A stretch of 64,000 bases of DNA from JASHPR01 sp963842355 (GTDB lineage Bacteria; Actinomycetota; Actinomycetes; Streptosporangiales; Streptosporangiaceae). Below are positions 35,944-46,680 of this stretch, one piece after another. The translations under genes were made by a program, and so were the position numbers. The stretch covers positions 310,001-374,000 of the forward strand of contig CAWJGC010000013.1 of the NCBI GenBank assembly GCA_963842355.1, written 5' to 3'. Each line of letters opens with the position of its first letter. The stretch's first letter is position 1. Under the pieces are notes generated by a model. The model was given only the letters and a program-made list of their open reading frames with translations. It was not told the DNA's origin and did no database searches.

Positions 35944-38900
35944 TAGCGCCTGCCTCCTTTCTCCGCGTCATCAGCACGCCGACGGCCGCCGCCAGCTCGA
36001 CTACCGCCGTTTGCGGTCGGGGCCTCGAGCAGGCTCGTAAGCGCAGCCTTCACTGCGGCCGAAGTGCGTTCCAGGACAAGTTCAATGACCGAGCGAGTTG
36101 GGATCTCTCGCGCCGCCCACTTGTCGTCCTCGCCCTGCACCCAGAAGACCTCCTCAAGGCCGTGAGCGATGGCCAAGCTTCGGTCGACCGCACATTTTGG
36201 CAAAACACGTTCGGGCCAGAGATGCATTGCGAGATGCGCCCAGTCGTATTTACCATCGCAGAGAGCGTCCCACGTCGCCTTGACCTCTTTCTGCCAGGGC
36301 TTATGCTGTGGAACGAGCCTCCACAGCGGCGCGAAGTTGATAATGACGCCGTCTTCCAGGCTCGGCTTCCAGAGTGGAGCTACACGCTTTACTTCGTCGA
36401 GGAACGTGCGCAACTCCTCGACGAACGTCTCCTGAGCTGCGAGCGTCTTGCGCGCGGCCGCCGTTGACCGCCCGCGAAGCTCATGCTCCATAGCCTCCAG
36501 CCTTCGTTCCTCGTGCGCGAGCTTGGGGCCGACGTAGTCGTTCTGGACTCGGAAGAGGGTGTCCTTACCGAATGCGTGGATGTAGAGCCAGGCAGAATAG
36601 CGCGTCGATGGCGTCGCGAGCTGCCAATAGATTGGTGCCTTGCGCCCGCTCTTGGAGTACATCTTAATGTGCAACGGAAAAAATACACGTGCGAGCCACT
36701 CGCGTAGGTCCTCCGGCTCCGGTACCCTGGTTCTCGACGCCTCTCTTGCGACATGGCTCCAGATATCATTCGCGTGACCAGGGTCATCAACCATTATATC
36801 GGGGGAGTTCGGAATATGCGCCCCGTTTTCTGGCCACATTCCTGACGAGCGGGTGGGAAGCCGGTCGAAAGGACCTACCTCTGCCGGGAGCGGTCTTTCG
36901 CCAGTGGCGAGCCGTGCATCGAATCGTCCGAATGCTACGCCCACCAGCCATGACAGCAATCCATCAGCCGATGTTTCAGCGAGCGAGATTTCCTCGCTGA
37001 CATCGCCCTCGACCTCCGTGCGGTCTTCATTGCGGTCCTCCTCGCCTGAGGCGATGCCGGTTTCGGCAACTGTCGTCTCAATGGCGTCGCGATCACTGGG
37101 TTGGATCTCATAAATCGCAAACGTAAGGTCGTCGATATCGCGTTGAAGGTCGACCATTGCTTCTTCGATAGCTTGGCAATCGAGTCCCATTACCCTTTCG
37201 TTCAAAGCGAGCGGCAGAACGAACGCATGCGAGGTTTCGTTGACCGTATCCATGCGGCGCAACAGCTGCCATGCCCTCGATGCAAGTTGCCCGAGGCGTT
37301 CGCTCGCCTCAAGTGACAGTTGAGGAATCGGAACCTTTTGCAGCGCGCCAACGACAAATTCGGGAAAACCAAAGCGACCTAGAAGCAGTTTGAACAAAAA
37401 GTCAACGAGACTCGAACTAAGAAGAGCTAGGAGGGCCAGAAGGTTCTCGGGACTGTCTAGGGCAGCGTAGCTGCGAACCGTGAAGATTGCGTCCGCGGGC
37501 ATCGCCTGTGGCGAGAATACGCTGGCCCGAAGTGGCCAGGTGATTCCGGGATTAAAGTACAGCTCATAGTTGGAAGGCTTCTCGCTAGCCCGACCAGGCC
37601 GTCCCAGAAATCCAGGAAACGTCTCTCTTTCTTTATCCCACGGCGCGACCAATGCCTGGTCGTTATAGAACTTCTGAGCGCGGCCACCCTTCAAGTAGGT
37701 GTGCCATTGTTCGCCTCCTACACTCGAAATCTCCCACCAGGCACGTAGGTAGCGGGCGTCGTTGCTCGTTTGCCCGCCAGCGCGAGCCATGCGCGTGCTG
37801 GATTCGAGTGGCGTGAGTTGGCGAAAAAGCGAACGCAAGTTCTCGGTTACCCAATAGGCAAATGGTGCGCCGGGAATGGTCGACAGGGCCGCAAGTTTTA
37901 CGCGAAATATGGCATCCTCTGTATTCGCCAAGGCGCAACGAGACAAGACGCTCGCCTTATCATCTGCTCCTAGAGCGCGAATAAATAGCGTTTCGCTATC
38001 AGCGGCAGGCATGGCGTTAGCTACGCAGTACGCGGCGGCCTCGACCATCGCATCGTCCATCACGCCGATACCCAAATCCGCAACCAGCTCGATTCGCGCT
38101 TGCTGCATTAGTACCTGCATTCGCCACGTTTCGAAACTTGAGAGAAAGAATCCGGTCCGCGAGGTGATCGCACCGAGGCGCCCGTGCGGTGAGAGCAGCT
38201 CAATGCCGCGCTCGACGAAGGCGGCGTAGAGATCATTCTTCGTCCGCGGGTATGCTTGGTCGAAGTCCTTTTTCGCACAAATGCTACCCGCGCCAAACGG
38301 TGGATTCATCAGCACCACATCGAATTTGCTCTCAGCGGTCGCAAGAAGTCCCATGCCCTGCGCGGCATCCTCGGCGAAGAGGCGTCGCCGCGTATTAGCA
38401 TGCCCGTCTTCCTCAGTAACAAACTGGACCAGTGTGTCGCGGATACGCTCTTCAGGAGGGGCGAACAGGTCCGTCTGACCGCGCTTGGCTTGAGCCGCGA
38501 AGAGCGTTTCAACGCGAAGGAGAAGTCCGAGCTCTCCTGCGAGCCTGAGCCGATCCACAAGGCCTGAGAATGCACGAGCCAGTTCCGCATCGCCGAGGCG
38601 TGCGACGAAGTCGGCAGCGATGCGATTGTCGGCGACAAGCGGCTCGGCGACGACGATGTTGGAGCGGCGGATCTGTGGACGGTCGGCGCGATCGACACCG
38701 TGGTCACGGTACGCTCGCTGTGCTCGCATCCAGAGAGCAAGCTGCGCGATTTGGGCGCACCGCGGGTCGATGTCGACTCCGTGGAGGTTGTGTGCGAGGA
38801 CGAGCGCAGGGACGGCCTTCCGAAGCGCGTCGAGGCTCAGGTAATCGGCAGCAAGTGCCTTGCCCGTGGCTTCGCTCGCCGGGCTGTCCGGATCGGCGTA

Positions 38901-39844
38901 CGCCTCCTCGTAGATGGTGAGGAGCAGGTCGAACGCGTAGAGCAGAAAGTGACCACTGCCGCAGGCCGGATCGAGCACACGAAGGTCGCGCGGATCCTTC
39001 TTCGGTCGCCGCGCGAACTCCTCGCCGGGCTTGCGCACCATATACTCGCAGCGATCCAGCCAGCGCGGTCTTAGTGTCGCGCATCTCGTACCAGATTCGG
39101 CCGAGCGTGTTGTCTGTGAGGAACTGGACGACGTAACGAGGTGTGAAGAATTGGTTGCGGATGGCAAGCTCGCGGCTATTCCGGGGAGCCTGCGATCCGC
39201 CCTGCTTTGGGTCGCGCATCGTGGCGCGTTCTTCCTTCGAGTTGAAGAATTGATACACCCAGCCGATGGTCTCGTCCTCGCCCCAGACGTCGGCAAGATC
39301 CGCGCTGTTCAAGACTTCAAGAAGCTTCCCGAACGTGGAGCGCTTCGGCCAGAGGGCCGACGCGGTGTCACGGCGATCGAAGAGGACCTTCACCTCGGTC
39401 GACAATTCGTCAAAAAGCGACTCTATGTAAAGTCGGTACCCCCCGCTGTCGGGAAGGAGAAGGAGTCCGGGTGCCAAGCCGCAGAACTCTCGATATCCTG
39501 AGGATGCTTCCCCCTTTGTAATGCACTCCTGCAAGAGTCCACGAGCCTCAAGCATCTTGAGCGCCACAAAACGGTTTAGGGAAGTGAACGCCGCGTCGCG
39601 AATATAGTCAGCCACGGCCTGTGGCGCATCCATTCCCGCCGCCCGCTTGTGTTCTACGGCGGCGATGATCTTCTCGCGCTGGAAGATGCTCGCGTGCGGA
39701 GAGGTGCGTGCCAGCGTTCGGCGCAACGGCTCCACGCCGATATATGTCGAAGTCACCCTCCAGCTGCGCCGCGAAGTCGTCCTCCAAGATTATTCGTGCC
39801 CGCTGGGTGGCGCGCTCGATGGCGTTGCGCGTATCTCTATCCAA
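35943..39844 (-). pseudogene. pglX: BREX adenine-specific DNA methyltransferase PglX (two frame breaks)
   Basis: The start is TTG 39844 behind the ribosome site GGAGGTG. The protein would be about 1300 residues. The N terminus (RARIILEDDFAAQLEG) changes frame near 39741, continues GVEPLRRTLARTSPHAS up to LGRIWYEMRDTKTALA, and changes again near 39056 to RCEYMVRKPGEEFARR. Removing one base at each place restores one frame. The methyltransferase motifs are intact: DPACGSGHFLL near 295 and DVVLMNPPFG near 515. PglX methylates host DNA so that BREX ignores it. The breaks belong to a six-member cluster, so sequencing error is possible. No homopolymer of phase-variable length is at either break. 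Confidence 0.85.
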
Positions 39845-40181
39845 GGTTCACCTCCGCATCGTCGTTCTTGTCACCTTCGATTTCAAGGAATCGACTGGCA
39901 ATCCAGCTAATCCGCGTAGGACCGCCCACGCCCCTTCCGGTTGGATGGTTGCTCAGGATGTGTTTGGCAAGTTTCGGGAGCAATGCCACGAGGAGAAGGT
40001 CTGCCGAGTTCTCTTCCAACTCGTAGCGGGTCTCGCCACGTGCCCGAAATTTAGCCTCGAGCCCGACGAGCTTCTCATGTGAGGTGGCAGCAACTTTCTC
40101 GGCGTCGCCAACTTGGTTGGCAATTCCCGCTGGAGTCACGAGACGCAACTGCTGCAGCTCTTCAAACAATTGGTCCTGCAT
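39837..40181 (-). CDS. Small unknown protein between RelA/SpoT gene and pglX
   Basis: 114 residues from ATG 40181, which lies inside the last codons of the RelA/SpoT gene. The stop overlaps the pglX start region. The predicted product is helical and charged (FEELQQLRLVTPAGIANQV, then HEKLVGLEAKFRARGETRYE) with an acidic end. I do not recognise it. Because it is translationally coupled to a nucleotidyltransferase-fold gene, an antitoxin or partner of that protein is a reasonable guess. It has no frame break. Confidence 0.6.
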   Translation of the reverse strand: MQDQLFEELQQLRLVTPAGIANQVGDAEKVAATSHEKLVGLEAKFRARGETRYELEENSADLLLVALLPKLAKHILSNHPTGRGVGGPTRISWIASRFLEIEGDKNDDAEVNLG

Positions 40182-40928
40182 TACGCCCAAAGTCGACGCC
40201 GGGAAACCAGCGCCGGATACGGGCTACAAAGTCGTAGACATCGGTGAATGCAGTCTGTCTGATCGGCGTGTCGCGCGTCAGTTGCCGCGAGCAGCTGACT
40301 AATCGTGCCATCCCCAGAGCGGCTCAGATGGCCAAGATTAACGAGCATGCTCTTCTCGAGTTCCGAGAGAATGCCGCTCAAGGGTTTATATCCGAGATCG
40401 TGCTCGATTTCATTCCATACATGAGCCATCATACTGCATACCTGGATTTCGCAAGGAACGCCATCAACATTAGCATACGTTCCGACAAGGTCCGGGTGGC
40501 GGCAGGTAGACTTCGAAGTGAGTCGCCCGATAGAAGCTGTTAGGATCGTTTTGATGCTTGTCACGCACATCTGGAGTTACCTCGGCTCCGCTGTTGCCCA
40601 TAAATCGGCGGCAAAGGGCAGCGGAGACCTTCTCCTCATCATTACGCTCGTACGTTGCGATCCGCACGGCAGCGAGGTCTCGCACTTGCTCGAAGACTGA
40701 GTCAACGTCCGGCATTTCTTTCGACCCAGCCGCCCGGTACCTCCGCAGCTTGTTTTCGAGACTCTTGGCACTTTTAGCACGGAACGTCACCTGTGCGCGT
40801 ATGGCGTTGCCCTCGATGATCTCGTTGCGGCAGATCTCAGCGACGCGGGCGCATAGTTTAAGGTATCGGTCGTACTCTCGCTGATACCGAGCGACCGCCT
40901 CAAGGATGTTGGGTTCCGAGATCGTCAT
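40162..40928 (-). pseudogene. RelA/SpoT-domain (p)ppGpp-synthetase-like protein inside BREX operon (two frame breaks)
   Basis: ATG 40928 lies 19 bp after the brxC stop. The RelA/SpoT nucleotidyltransferase signature is clear: TFRAKSAKSLENKLRRY (46-62), RDLAAVRIATY (83-93, metal-binding Asp), FYRATHFEV (132-140, with the substrate-stacking Tyr), CEIQV (159-163, catalytic Glu) and AHVWNEIEHDLGYK. Only the synthetase domain is present, as in small alarmone synthetases and toxSAS toxins; no hydrolase HD domain. Frames change near 40498 and 40254, and removing one base at each joins the parts into about 254 residues. It could be an abortive-infection effector or a regulator of BREX. What nucleotide it makes, if any, is not known. 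Confidence 0.75.
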
Positions 40929-40947
40929 GGCTTGTCCGATAGCCGAT

Positions 40948-43900
40948 CTATTGGATGATGATCTTCTTGCCGGCACCGATAAGACGCGTGCACTCCTCGC
41001 GTACACCATCCAATGCGGCGTCGAGCTGCTCCGCTGTCTCGATGCCGTCTGCAAAATAGCTGCTGACGTTCACGGTGACGACACGATCGCCATCGATGAT
41101 TCGACGTAGCTCGGCAATGGCCGCCCGGAGTCGGCCGTCGCACGCGTCTCGATCTGCTCGGAGTTGCGGGATCGGGACTCCGTCAGTGTTGCGGCTGCCG
41201 CCCCCGTTCAAAGGGCTCGGTCAGTCGACGCTTCTGGTCTTCATCGATTTCGGCCCATCCGGGTGTCTTTACGAGCAGGTTGAAGGCAGCGGCGTAGGCG
41301 CCAACGCGCGCCTCTAGCGCGTCCTCAAATCGACGCTCATATTCCGACTCGATTGCTTTAGTGTACTGCTCAATGGACGGCAGTTCCTTGAAGAACGTCT
41401 CGCGCGCCAGCAGGTCGTCGAGTGCCGTGGCGCCTACGCGAAGTTCATCGGCAATGTCGGGCTCGTGACGCAGAAATGACCACAGCGTAGCTTGCGCTTG
41501 ACGGGCGCGTTCAAGGTCGTGCAGGCATGGCTCGGACAGGGCCTGGTCAAGCTCCACGGCGCGCTTCACGGCGTCCTTAATGGCGCGATGGCTCGCGTTG
41601 AACGTAGCTATCGCGTTGTCGTCCGAGCCCCGCAGGATCGCTTTCATGTTGCCGAGAGCGCCTTCCAGCGCGGTGCCGCCGGGGAGGCGGTTTGCTGTGA
41701 GCGTCGAGAGTGCGGAGGCGACCGCGTCCTCGTTGCGTGTGATCTCCTTGCGTAGCTCCTGCACGATCGCCGCGGTATTCAGCTCACGGACTTCGCTTCC
41801 GAATGTGTCGCGGAAGGCCTCGGAAGCCTTTACGAGTTCTTCGAACTCGATGCCTTTTTGCGGACGGAAGGATGCCTGGCGGAATACGTTGTTGTTCGAG
41901 AAGGCGTCGCGCGCTTCGACACTTGTTACGACGTCGAAGGTCTGCCCCTTGCTGGTTGCCTCGAGCTGGCCAGCTCGCAGCAAAGACAGCACCAGGAGGC
42001 GCACGGTTTCGAAGTCCCAACCGAAGGGCTCCTTCGCGAACTCGCCTTCGAGGTACCGCCCGCTAGCCGTGTCCCCGTAATTCGCTCGTTCCTCAATACG
42101 ATCGCGGACCTCCTTGAGAGGACCACTTTCGATCCGGAACACGGCGTTGCCCTTCTCATCGCGCAGCAGGCCGAGATTCCCGAACACTGCGGGTAGTCCT
42201 CGCAGGCTCTCGGCGGCGAACAGTGCGTCCGTACCTTTCCTGACATCGGCAGTCTTGGCTGCAGCCTCCTTGAAGCGGTCGAAAAGATCGGGCAGTACCT
42301 GGCCAAGTATTTCCGCAGCGGACTTGTTGACATCGACAGCCTTGTCGGTCGGACTGCGGTCATTGCCACGGAAATACACGCGCCCCGAAAGGCACGCGGA
42401 ACGCAGCAAGCGTCGCAGCTCGTCGCTGTGGCGTCGTTGGCGAACACGTTCCTCAGCGATGAGGGATGGTGTGTCTTCGCCCTTCGTCTCGCGCTCCTTT
42501 CGCGCGAGCATTTCCCTCGAGCGGAAGAGCTCGATGGTCTCGCGGTCGATCGCGTCGTTCAGAGCTACGGCCCAAAAGACGTGCTTGCGCTCCTGCTGAC
42601 TGCGGGTGCGCAGCTCCGACGCGAGCAGAATCGAACTCTGTTCCGTCGTCGGCGAGATACAGCTGGAACATCATGTCGCCGCTCGTGACGTCTCGGCCTT
42701 GGATCGCGAGGCCCGCCTTGAAGGTCTTCGTGTCGAAGAGCGTGTGCGAAGGCTGCGGCTGCCAGAACGCCGAGACTACTTCGGTGTAGAGCCGGTGCGA
42801 GTCGCCAGGCTTGGGACTGATGCCATTGCGAAGACGCTCCCAGTCGTCCTCAGCCGGAGTCGGGATCCGGTAGCCATCGTCACCGTGGCGGACCTTCTGA
42901 GTAGCCTCAAGCTCCCGCAACGCCTCTTTTACAGAGGCGAGCTGCGAGTCGCCTGAGACGCTCGGACATAGCGCGGCCGCGATGTTCTCGGCGCTGCGGT
43001 GGACGCTCTTCACATACTGGAGAAGACAGATGACCTTGGCGACAGGTTGTGTGAGCGGGTGGCTCAACTCCTTGGCGATGGCTGCGATCTTGGCACGTAC
43101 CTCTGAGCCGATATTCCCCTCGACGAGGTCGTACACCTGGTCAAGGCGAACGAGCGTACCGAGCGGCGCGCTGGCGAGGTCAACAGCCGGATTGATCAGT
43201 AGCTGCTGGGCGAGCTTGATGATGGTCCGGTTGGCGCCGCCGACATGCCTGCTCGTGCCGCCTTGCGTGCGAAGACCGGAGACGACCTGGATTATGAGGT
43301 CGATCTGATACGGCAGCAGCGGGTACAAGTCTACGAAGCTGTCACGGTTCAGTTCGGGCAGCCGGATATCGGCAGAGATCCGCGTGTGCTCGATGAGGCG
43401 CCCGCGAGATTCGTCGAAGAGCTTCCCGAGTATCGCTTGTGCGGCAGCGTTCTTCGAGAGAACACGTCGGCTCGTTACTTCAGAGATGTCAGAAGGCTCC
43501 AGGTGTACCTGCAAGGGAAACCGGTCCATTAGCCGTGCGAGTTCAATCTTTTTGTCGTCTAGGCCGCTGACGAGCTCGCCTAGCTTCTCCTGCGAGGTGA
43601 CGACGACCCAGTGCTTGCCTCGGCCCTTCACCCCGAGGCTCTGCACGATGGCTTGAAGGTCAAGCATCTTCTGGACGTCGCGTGCGACGAACTGACCCAC
43701 CTCATCCACGACGAACATGAGCGCACGCCCAGGCTGACGGCGCTCCATCAACTCACTGGCGCGCTCGGCGAACTTGGCAGGTGTTATATCCGCTTTGTTC
43801 TTTACGGCCTTCACCCAGGAATCCGCCATCGGATATGTCTCCGGGTCAAGGCTATGCTGCACGCGGCTTGCTTCACTCAGCGCGAAAGCAACCTTACCCT

Positions 43901-44495
43901 TTTCGGCAGACCAGTCCTTCGCGTAGATCTTCTGGTACTCTTCCTCGAACCTTGCGAGCTGCCCCTTCTTTTCGAGTCCGATCTCCAACTCCGAGAGATC
44001 GAGGTCTTTCGCGTATCCAAGGCTCTGCAGGAACAGTCCATACATGATCTCGGTGAGGGTCTGATTTCCGCTGCGGATGCCCCGATCTGTCGAGACGTCG
44101 AAGATGACTGCGTGTGTCGGGATCTTCTCGTTAATTGCCTTCAGCAGCACCTGGAGCCTGTCGCCACCCGCGCGCCTCGCGAAACGCTCTCCGGCGGGCT
44201 CCCCAGCGATCATTCGGTTTGCAATTGACAAGCCGAGCATCTTCGCGAAGCTCGACTTACCGGACCCGAAGAAGCCCGACACCCAAACCGCGATACCTTC
44301 ATGTGGTTTGTTCGGAGTTTCACGGTAAGCATCAAATATATTTGTGTAATGGGTGCGAATCACGTCGGTGACGACGTACTCGTTAATCTCATCTCTGATG
44401 ATCTCTTCATCGGTCTGATCGACCTTGATGACTTCCTCGATACGTCGATGGATGTCGTTAGCGAAGAGCGTCGCGATGGGTTGAGTGGTCGTCAT
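40948..44495 (-). pseudogene. brxC: BREX ATPase BrxC (two frame breaks)
   Basis: About 1180 residues when joined. ATG 44495 lies 13 bp after the brxB stop. The P-loop GFFGSGKSSFAK (residues 74-85) is typical of BrxC/PglY (DUF499-like) ATPases, and FVVDEVGQFVARDV looks like the Walker B region. The frame breaks near 42632, inside GTEF-ILLASEL. It breaks again at a run of five G (minus strand) near 41203, just before GVPIPQLRADRDACDGRL. In both places one extra base explains the shift. BrxC is essential in BREX and binds the other components. The conserved C-terminal part is present downstream of the breaks. Confidence 0.87.
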
Positions 44496-44508
44496 CGTTG
44501 AATCCTCA

Positions 44509-45084
44509 TCAGAAAATCTTTGGACGGTAGTTGTGCTCGGCGTCGAGTACCCCCATGAAGCGCAGGCCTGCTGCCCCGTCGAGGCCGCCGGGATACAAGA
44601 GAACGGTCGGGACGTGGACGCGGCCCTTCAGTTGCTCAAGCAGTGAGAACGTCCGGTACACCGGGAACAAGGAACCGGCTCGAAGGATGAAGACGATGTC
44701 ACGCAGGGGATCGGGATCCGCCGGCATGCGGGCTGATACGAGGTCAACGAGTGGTTCGTAGTCTGAAAGGACTGCATGTATGGTCTCGACGATGGTCTCG
44801 ACACCCTGTTCGCGCTCGGCGGTGAACCACTCTTCAAGTGGGCGTTGTGAGCGCATCGCCTCGTCCAAGCACTCGGCGAGCGAGATTCGCTTGATGCGCT
44901 TGCCCTTCTGCGAGAGTCGTGTCTCCAGTAGCGTTATCTGTGTACGTAAGGCGAACTCATCCTCAGGATCGTATCTCAGGAGCGCATAAGGCATGTCGTG
45001 GTACGCGCTTATTCGCTGCCTCGGATCCGAGAGCTCAAGGATGGGCTCAAGCTCTTCCCTGATGCGGTGTTCGAGATCGCTCAT
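44509..45084 (-). CDS. brxB: BREX protein BrxB (DUF1788)
   Basis: 191 residues, with the DUF1788 pattern ISAYHDMPYALLRYDPEDEF and a later conserved stretch VFILRAGSLFPVYRTFSLLE and VLLYPGG. BrxB works with PglZ and BrxC in the BREX complex. Its ATG overlaps the brxA stop by 4 bp. Intact and of normal length. Confidence 0.92.
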   Translation of the reverse strand: MSDLEHRIREELEPILELSDPRQRISAYHDMPYALLRYDPEDEFALRTQITLLETRLSQKGKRIKRISLAECLDEAMRSQRPLEEWFTAEREQGVETIVETIHAVLSDYEPLVDLVSARMPADPDPLRDIVFILRAGSLFPVYRTFSLLEQLKGRVHVPTVLLYPGGLDGAAGLRFMGVLDAEHNYRPKIF

Positions 45085-45866
45085 GCAACCATCCTCTCCG
45101 CATAGCCACGTGAGCTCGCACAGGGCAGCGTCAGCTGCACTAGACTGCCGGCGACCTGGTACTCAAGCTTGCGGAACTGATGCAGGCGAAGAAGCTCGTC
45201 TTCGACGTCAGAAGGGCGCATCAGGAAGAGGCGCCAGTCGGGTGCTGTGATGATCTTGCCCGGGTTTTGCTTGTCTTCCATCAGGGCGTGCAATAGGTAT
45301 AGGAAACTGCGCTCGGGCAGGTGATAAGAAGCGAATTCCTTTATACTACCACCGCGAAGCAATCCGAAATCAGCTGCGATCGTTAGGAGGCCAACTGCAA
45401 CTCGTTTGGTCGTCGCTTCCGACCATGCGTGCTCAGTTATTCCCCCGTGCTTGCCGATGTCGGCGAGGTACGACGCGACTTCCTGGGGTCTTATCCGAAA
45501 TATTCCGGATTCATAGGCAGGAAAAAGCCAATTCTGCAGGAAGTCGCGCACTAGGAACTCGTCGCGGGTCATGTGCCAAAGTAGCAGAGGCTTCCACTCG
45601 TCGAGGCTGCAGCCAGTCTTCGCCAAGTGGACGAGCGTCCAATCGCGGCCTTGCGGTTCGAAGCGCCGGTTGAGAACTTTCGCCACGTCTCGAAGCCACG
45701 TCGCGCTCCCGGCCCCGATGAAATTCTTGGAACGCAGCCGGTCGAGGTTCTCACGCTTGGAGCAGCTATCGTCCCACTCCGAGAATACGGTGTACGTCTC
45801 CTCGATCATCGCGCCTTTGATGACGGTGAAGGACGATGCCACATTCGCGCGCGAGGCTGACCTCAC
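45081..45866 (-). CDS. brxA: BREX protein BrxA (DUF1819)
   Basis: 261 residues with a GTG start overlapping the brxE-like stop (GTGA). The DUF1819 pattern is clear: ETYTVFSEWDDSCSKRENLD, then LLLWHMTRDEFLVRDFLQNW and an ending with PSDVEDELLRLHQFRKLEYQ. BrxA is a small DNA-binding winged-helix-like protein of BREX; it modulates defence in characterised systems. An internal start (MIEETYTV) near 45809 is possible. Confidence 0.9.
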   Translation of the reverse strand: MRSASRANVASSFTVIKGAMIEETYTVFSEWDDSCSKRENLDRLRSKNFIGAGSATWLRDVAKVLNRRFEPQGRDWTLVHLAKTGCSLDEWKPLLLWHMTRDEFLVRDFLQNWLFPAYESGIFRIRPQEVASYLADIGKHGGITEHAWSEATTKRVAVGLLTIAADFGLLRGGSIKEFASYHLPERSFLYLLHALMEDKQNPGKIITAPDWRLFLMRPSDVEDELLRLHQFRKLEYQVAGSLVQLTLPCASSRGYAERMVA

Positions 45867-46426
45867 CCGTCTGCCTTCCTCACGTAGGGGACAGCGAGCG
45901 CGCTGGTCTCGCCACGCGCGAATCCCAGCGCCAACAGCGCCACGCTGGCGTCCGTGCTTGAGAACTCACCAGGCAGCGGCACGGCACGGCCCTCAGCCGA
46001 CCGGCGCAGCCTTGAGTAACTCTCGAGGTCCCGATCGTTCACTACATCGAACGTGCGGAGGATCAAAGTCAGGTCATGGCCTTCTAGCGTCTCGAGTCTT
46101 TCGAAGAACGGCGTCCAGTCCGTAGCATTGTCGAGCCAGTGCTCCCAGCGTGCGTCGAACCCTGCCTCAGTTTCCTCGGGAAGGCGCCATAGCGTGACGC
46201 AGCCGGGCGGATCGAAAACCTCCCCACACCGGTGGGCAGCAACGGCAAAAACTGAACGCGCCTGTGCGAAGCGGTGTGTGCGCGGGAAGCCACGTCGGAT
46301 CGTCGCGACCCCAAGTCGTCCGAGCTGCCCCTTCGTGTTCCACCACCTTGCAAGATCCATCTCGCCGAAGCGGGCGATTAGGAGCCGCAGCTTCAGTAGC
46401 CGGTCGAGGTCGATGGTCGATGCCAT
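45863..46426 (-). CDS. brxE: BrxE-like BREX accessory protein
   Basis: 187 residues. The sequence LLIARFGEMDLARWWNTKG, then RRGFPRTHRFAQARSVFAVA and EVFDPPGCVTLWRLP matches my memory of BrxE, a small protein at the 5' end of type 6 and some other BREX loci. Its role is unknown. The ATG overlaps the stop of the preceding HTH gene (TGATG), and its own stop overlaps brxA. No database check was possible for this name. Confidence 0.65.
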   Translation of the reverse strand: MASTIDLDRLLKLRLLIARFGEMDLARWWNTKGQLGRLGVATIRRGFPRTHRFAQARSVFAVAAHRCGEVFDPPGCVTLWRLPEETEAGFDARWEHWLDNATDWTPFFERLETLEGHDLTLILRTFDVVNDRDLESYSRLRRSAEGRAVPLPGEFSSTDASVALLALGFARGETSALAVPYVRKADG

Positions 46427-46680
46427 CACTCAACTGCCCCCCTGCTCACGGCGTCATTGGCCGCGCCGACCCCACCCATACGAATCCACTCATCAACGTC
46501 GGAGAGCTTGAAGTTCCACAGGCGACCTATCTTGTGGGTGACAAGCTGCGGGTCTCAGTCCACTGGCTGCTGGAATCTAGGCCAAGCCGAAGCTGCCTGA
46601 CGACGTCTTCAACCGGGACCCACCGTTCGGCTTCCTTCCGATTCGTCTGAGAAGTTGTACTTCTGCGGGCGCGAACCAAG
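46426..46680 (-). pseudogene. Excisionase-type HTH DNA-binding protein, first gene of BREX operon (frame break)
   Basis: One minus-strand frame gives RWVPVEDVVRQLRLGLDSSS and, after a shift near 46545, a second gives HKIGRLWNFKLSDVDEWIRM up to a stop at 46426. Together they make one MerR/excisionase-type helix-turn-helix of about 70 residues, a kind often found leading restriction or BREX operons. The join needs one extra base or loss of two, unlike the six downstream breaks. No ATG is visible; a TTG near 46680 is the best start. A regulatory role is inferred. Confidence 0.5.

Noticed and set aside
35943..39844. Phase variation of pglX as the cause of its frame breaks
   Set aside because: Neither break lies in a long homopolymer or repeat tract, and neighbouring genes carry the same kind of insertion.
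31352..46426. Classical Pgl (BREX type 2) assignment
   Set aside because: No PglW kinase or PglY gene is present, while BrxA, BrxB, BrxC and BrxL are.
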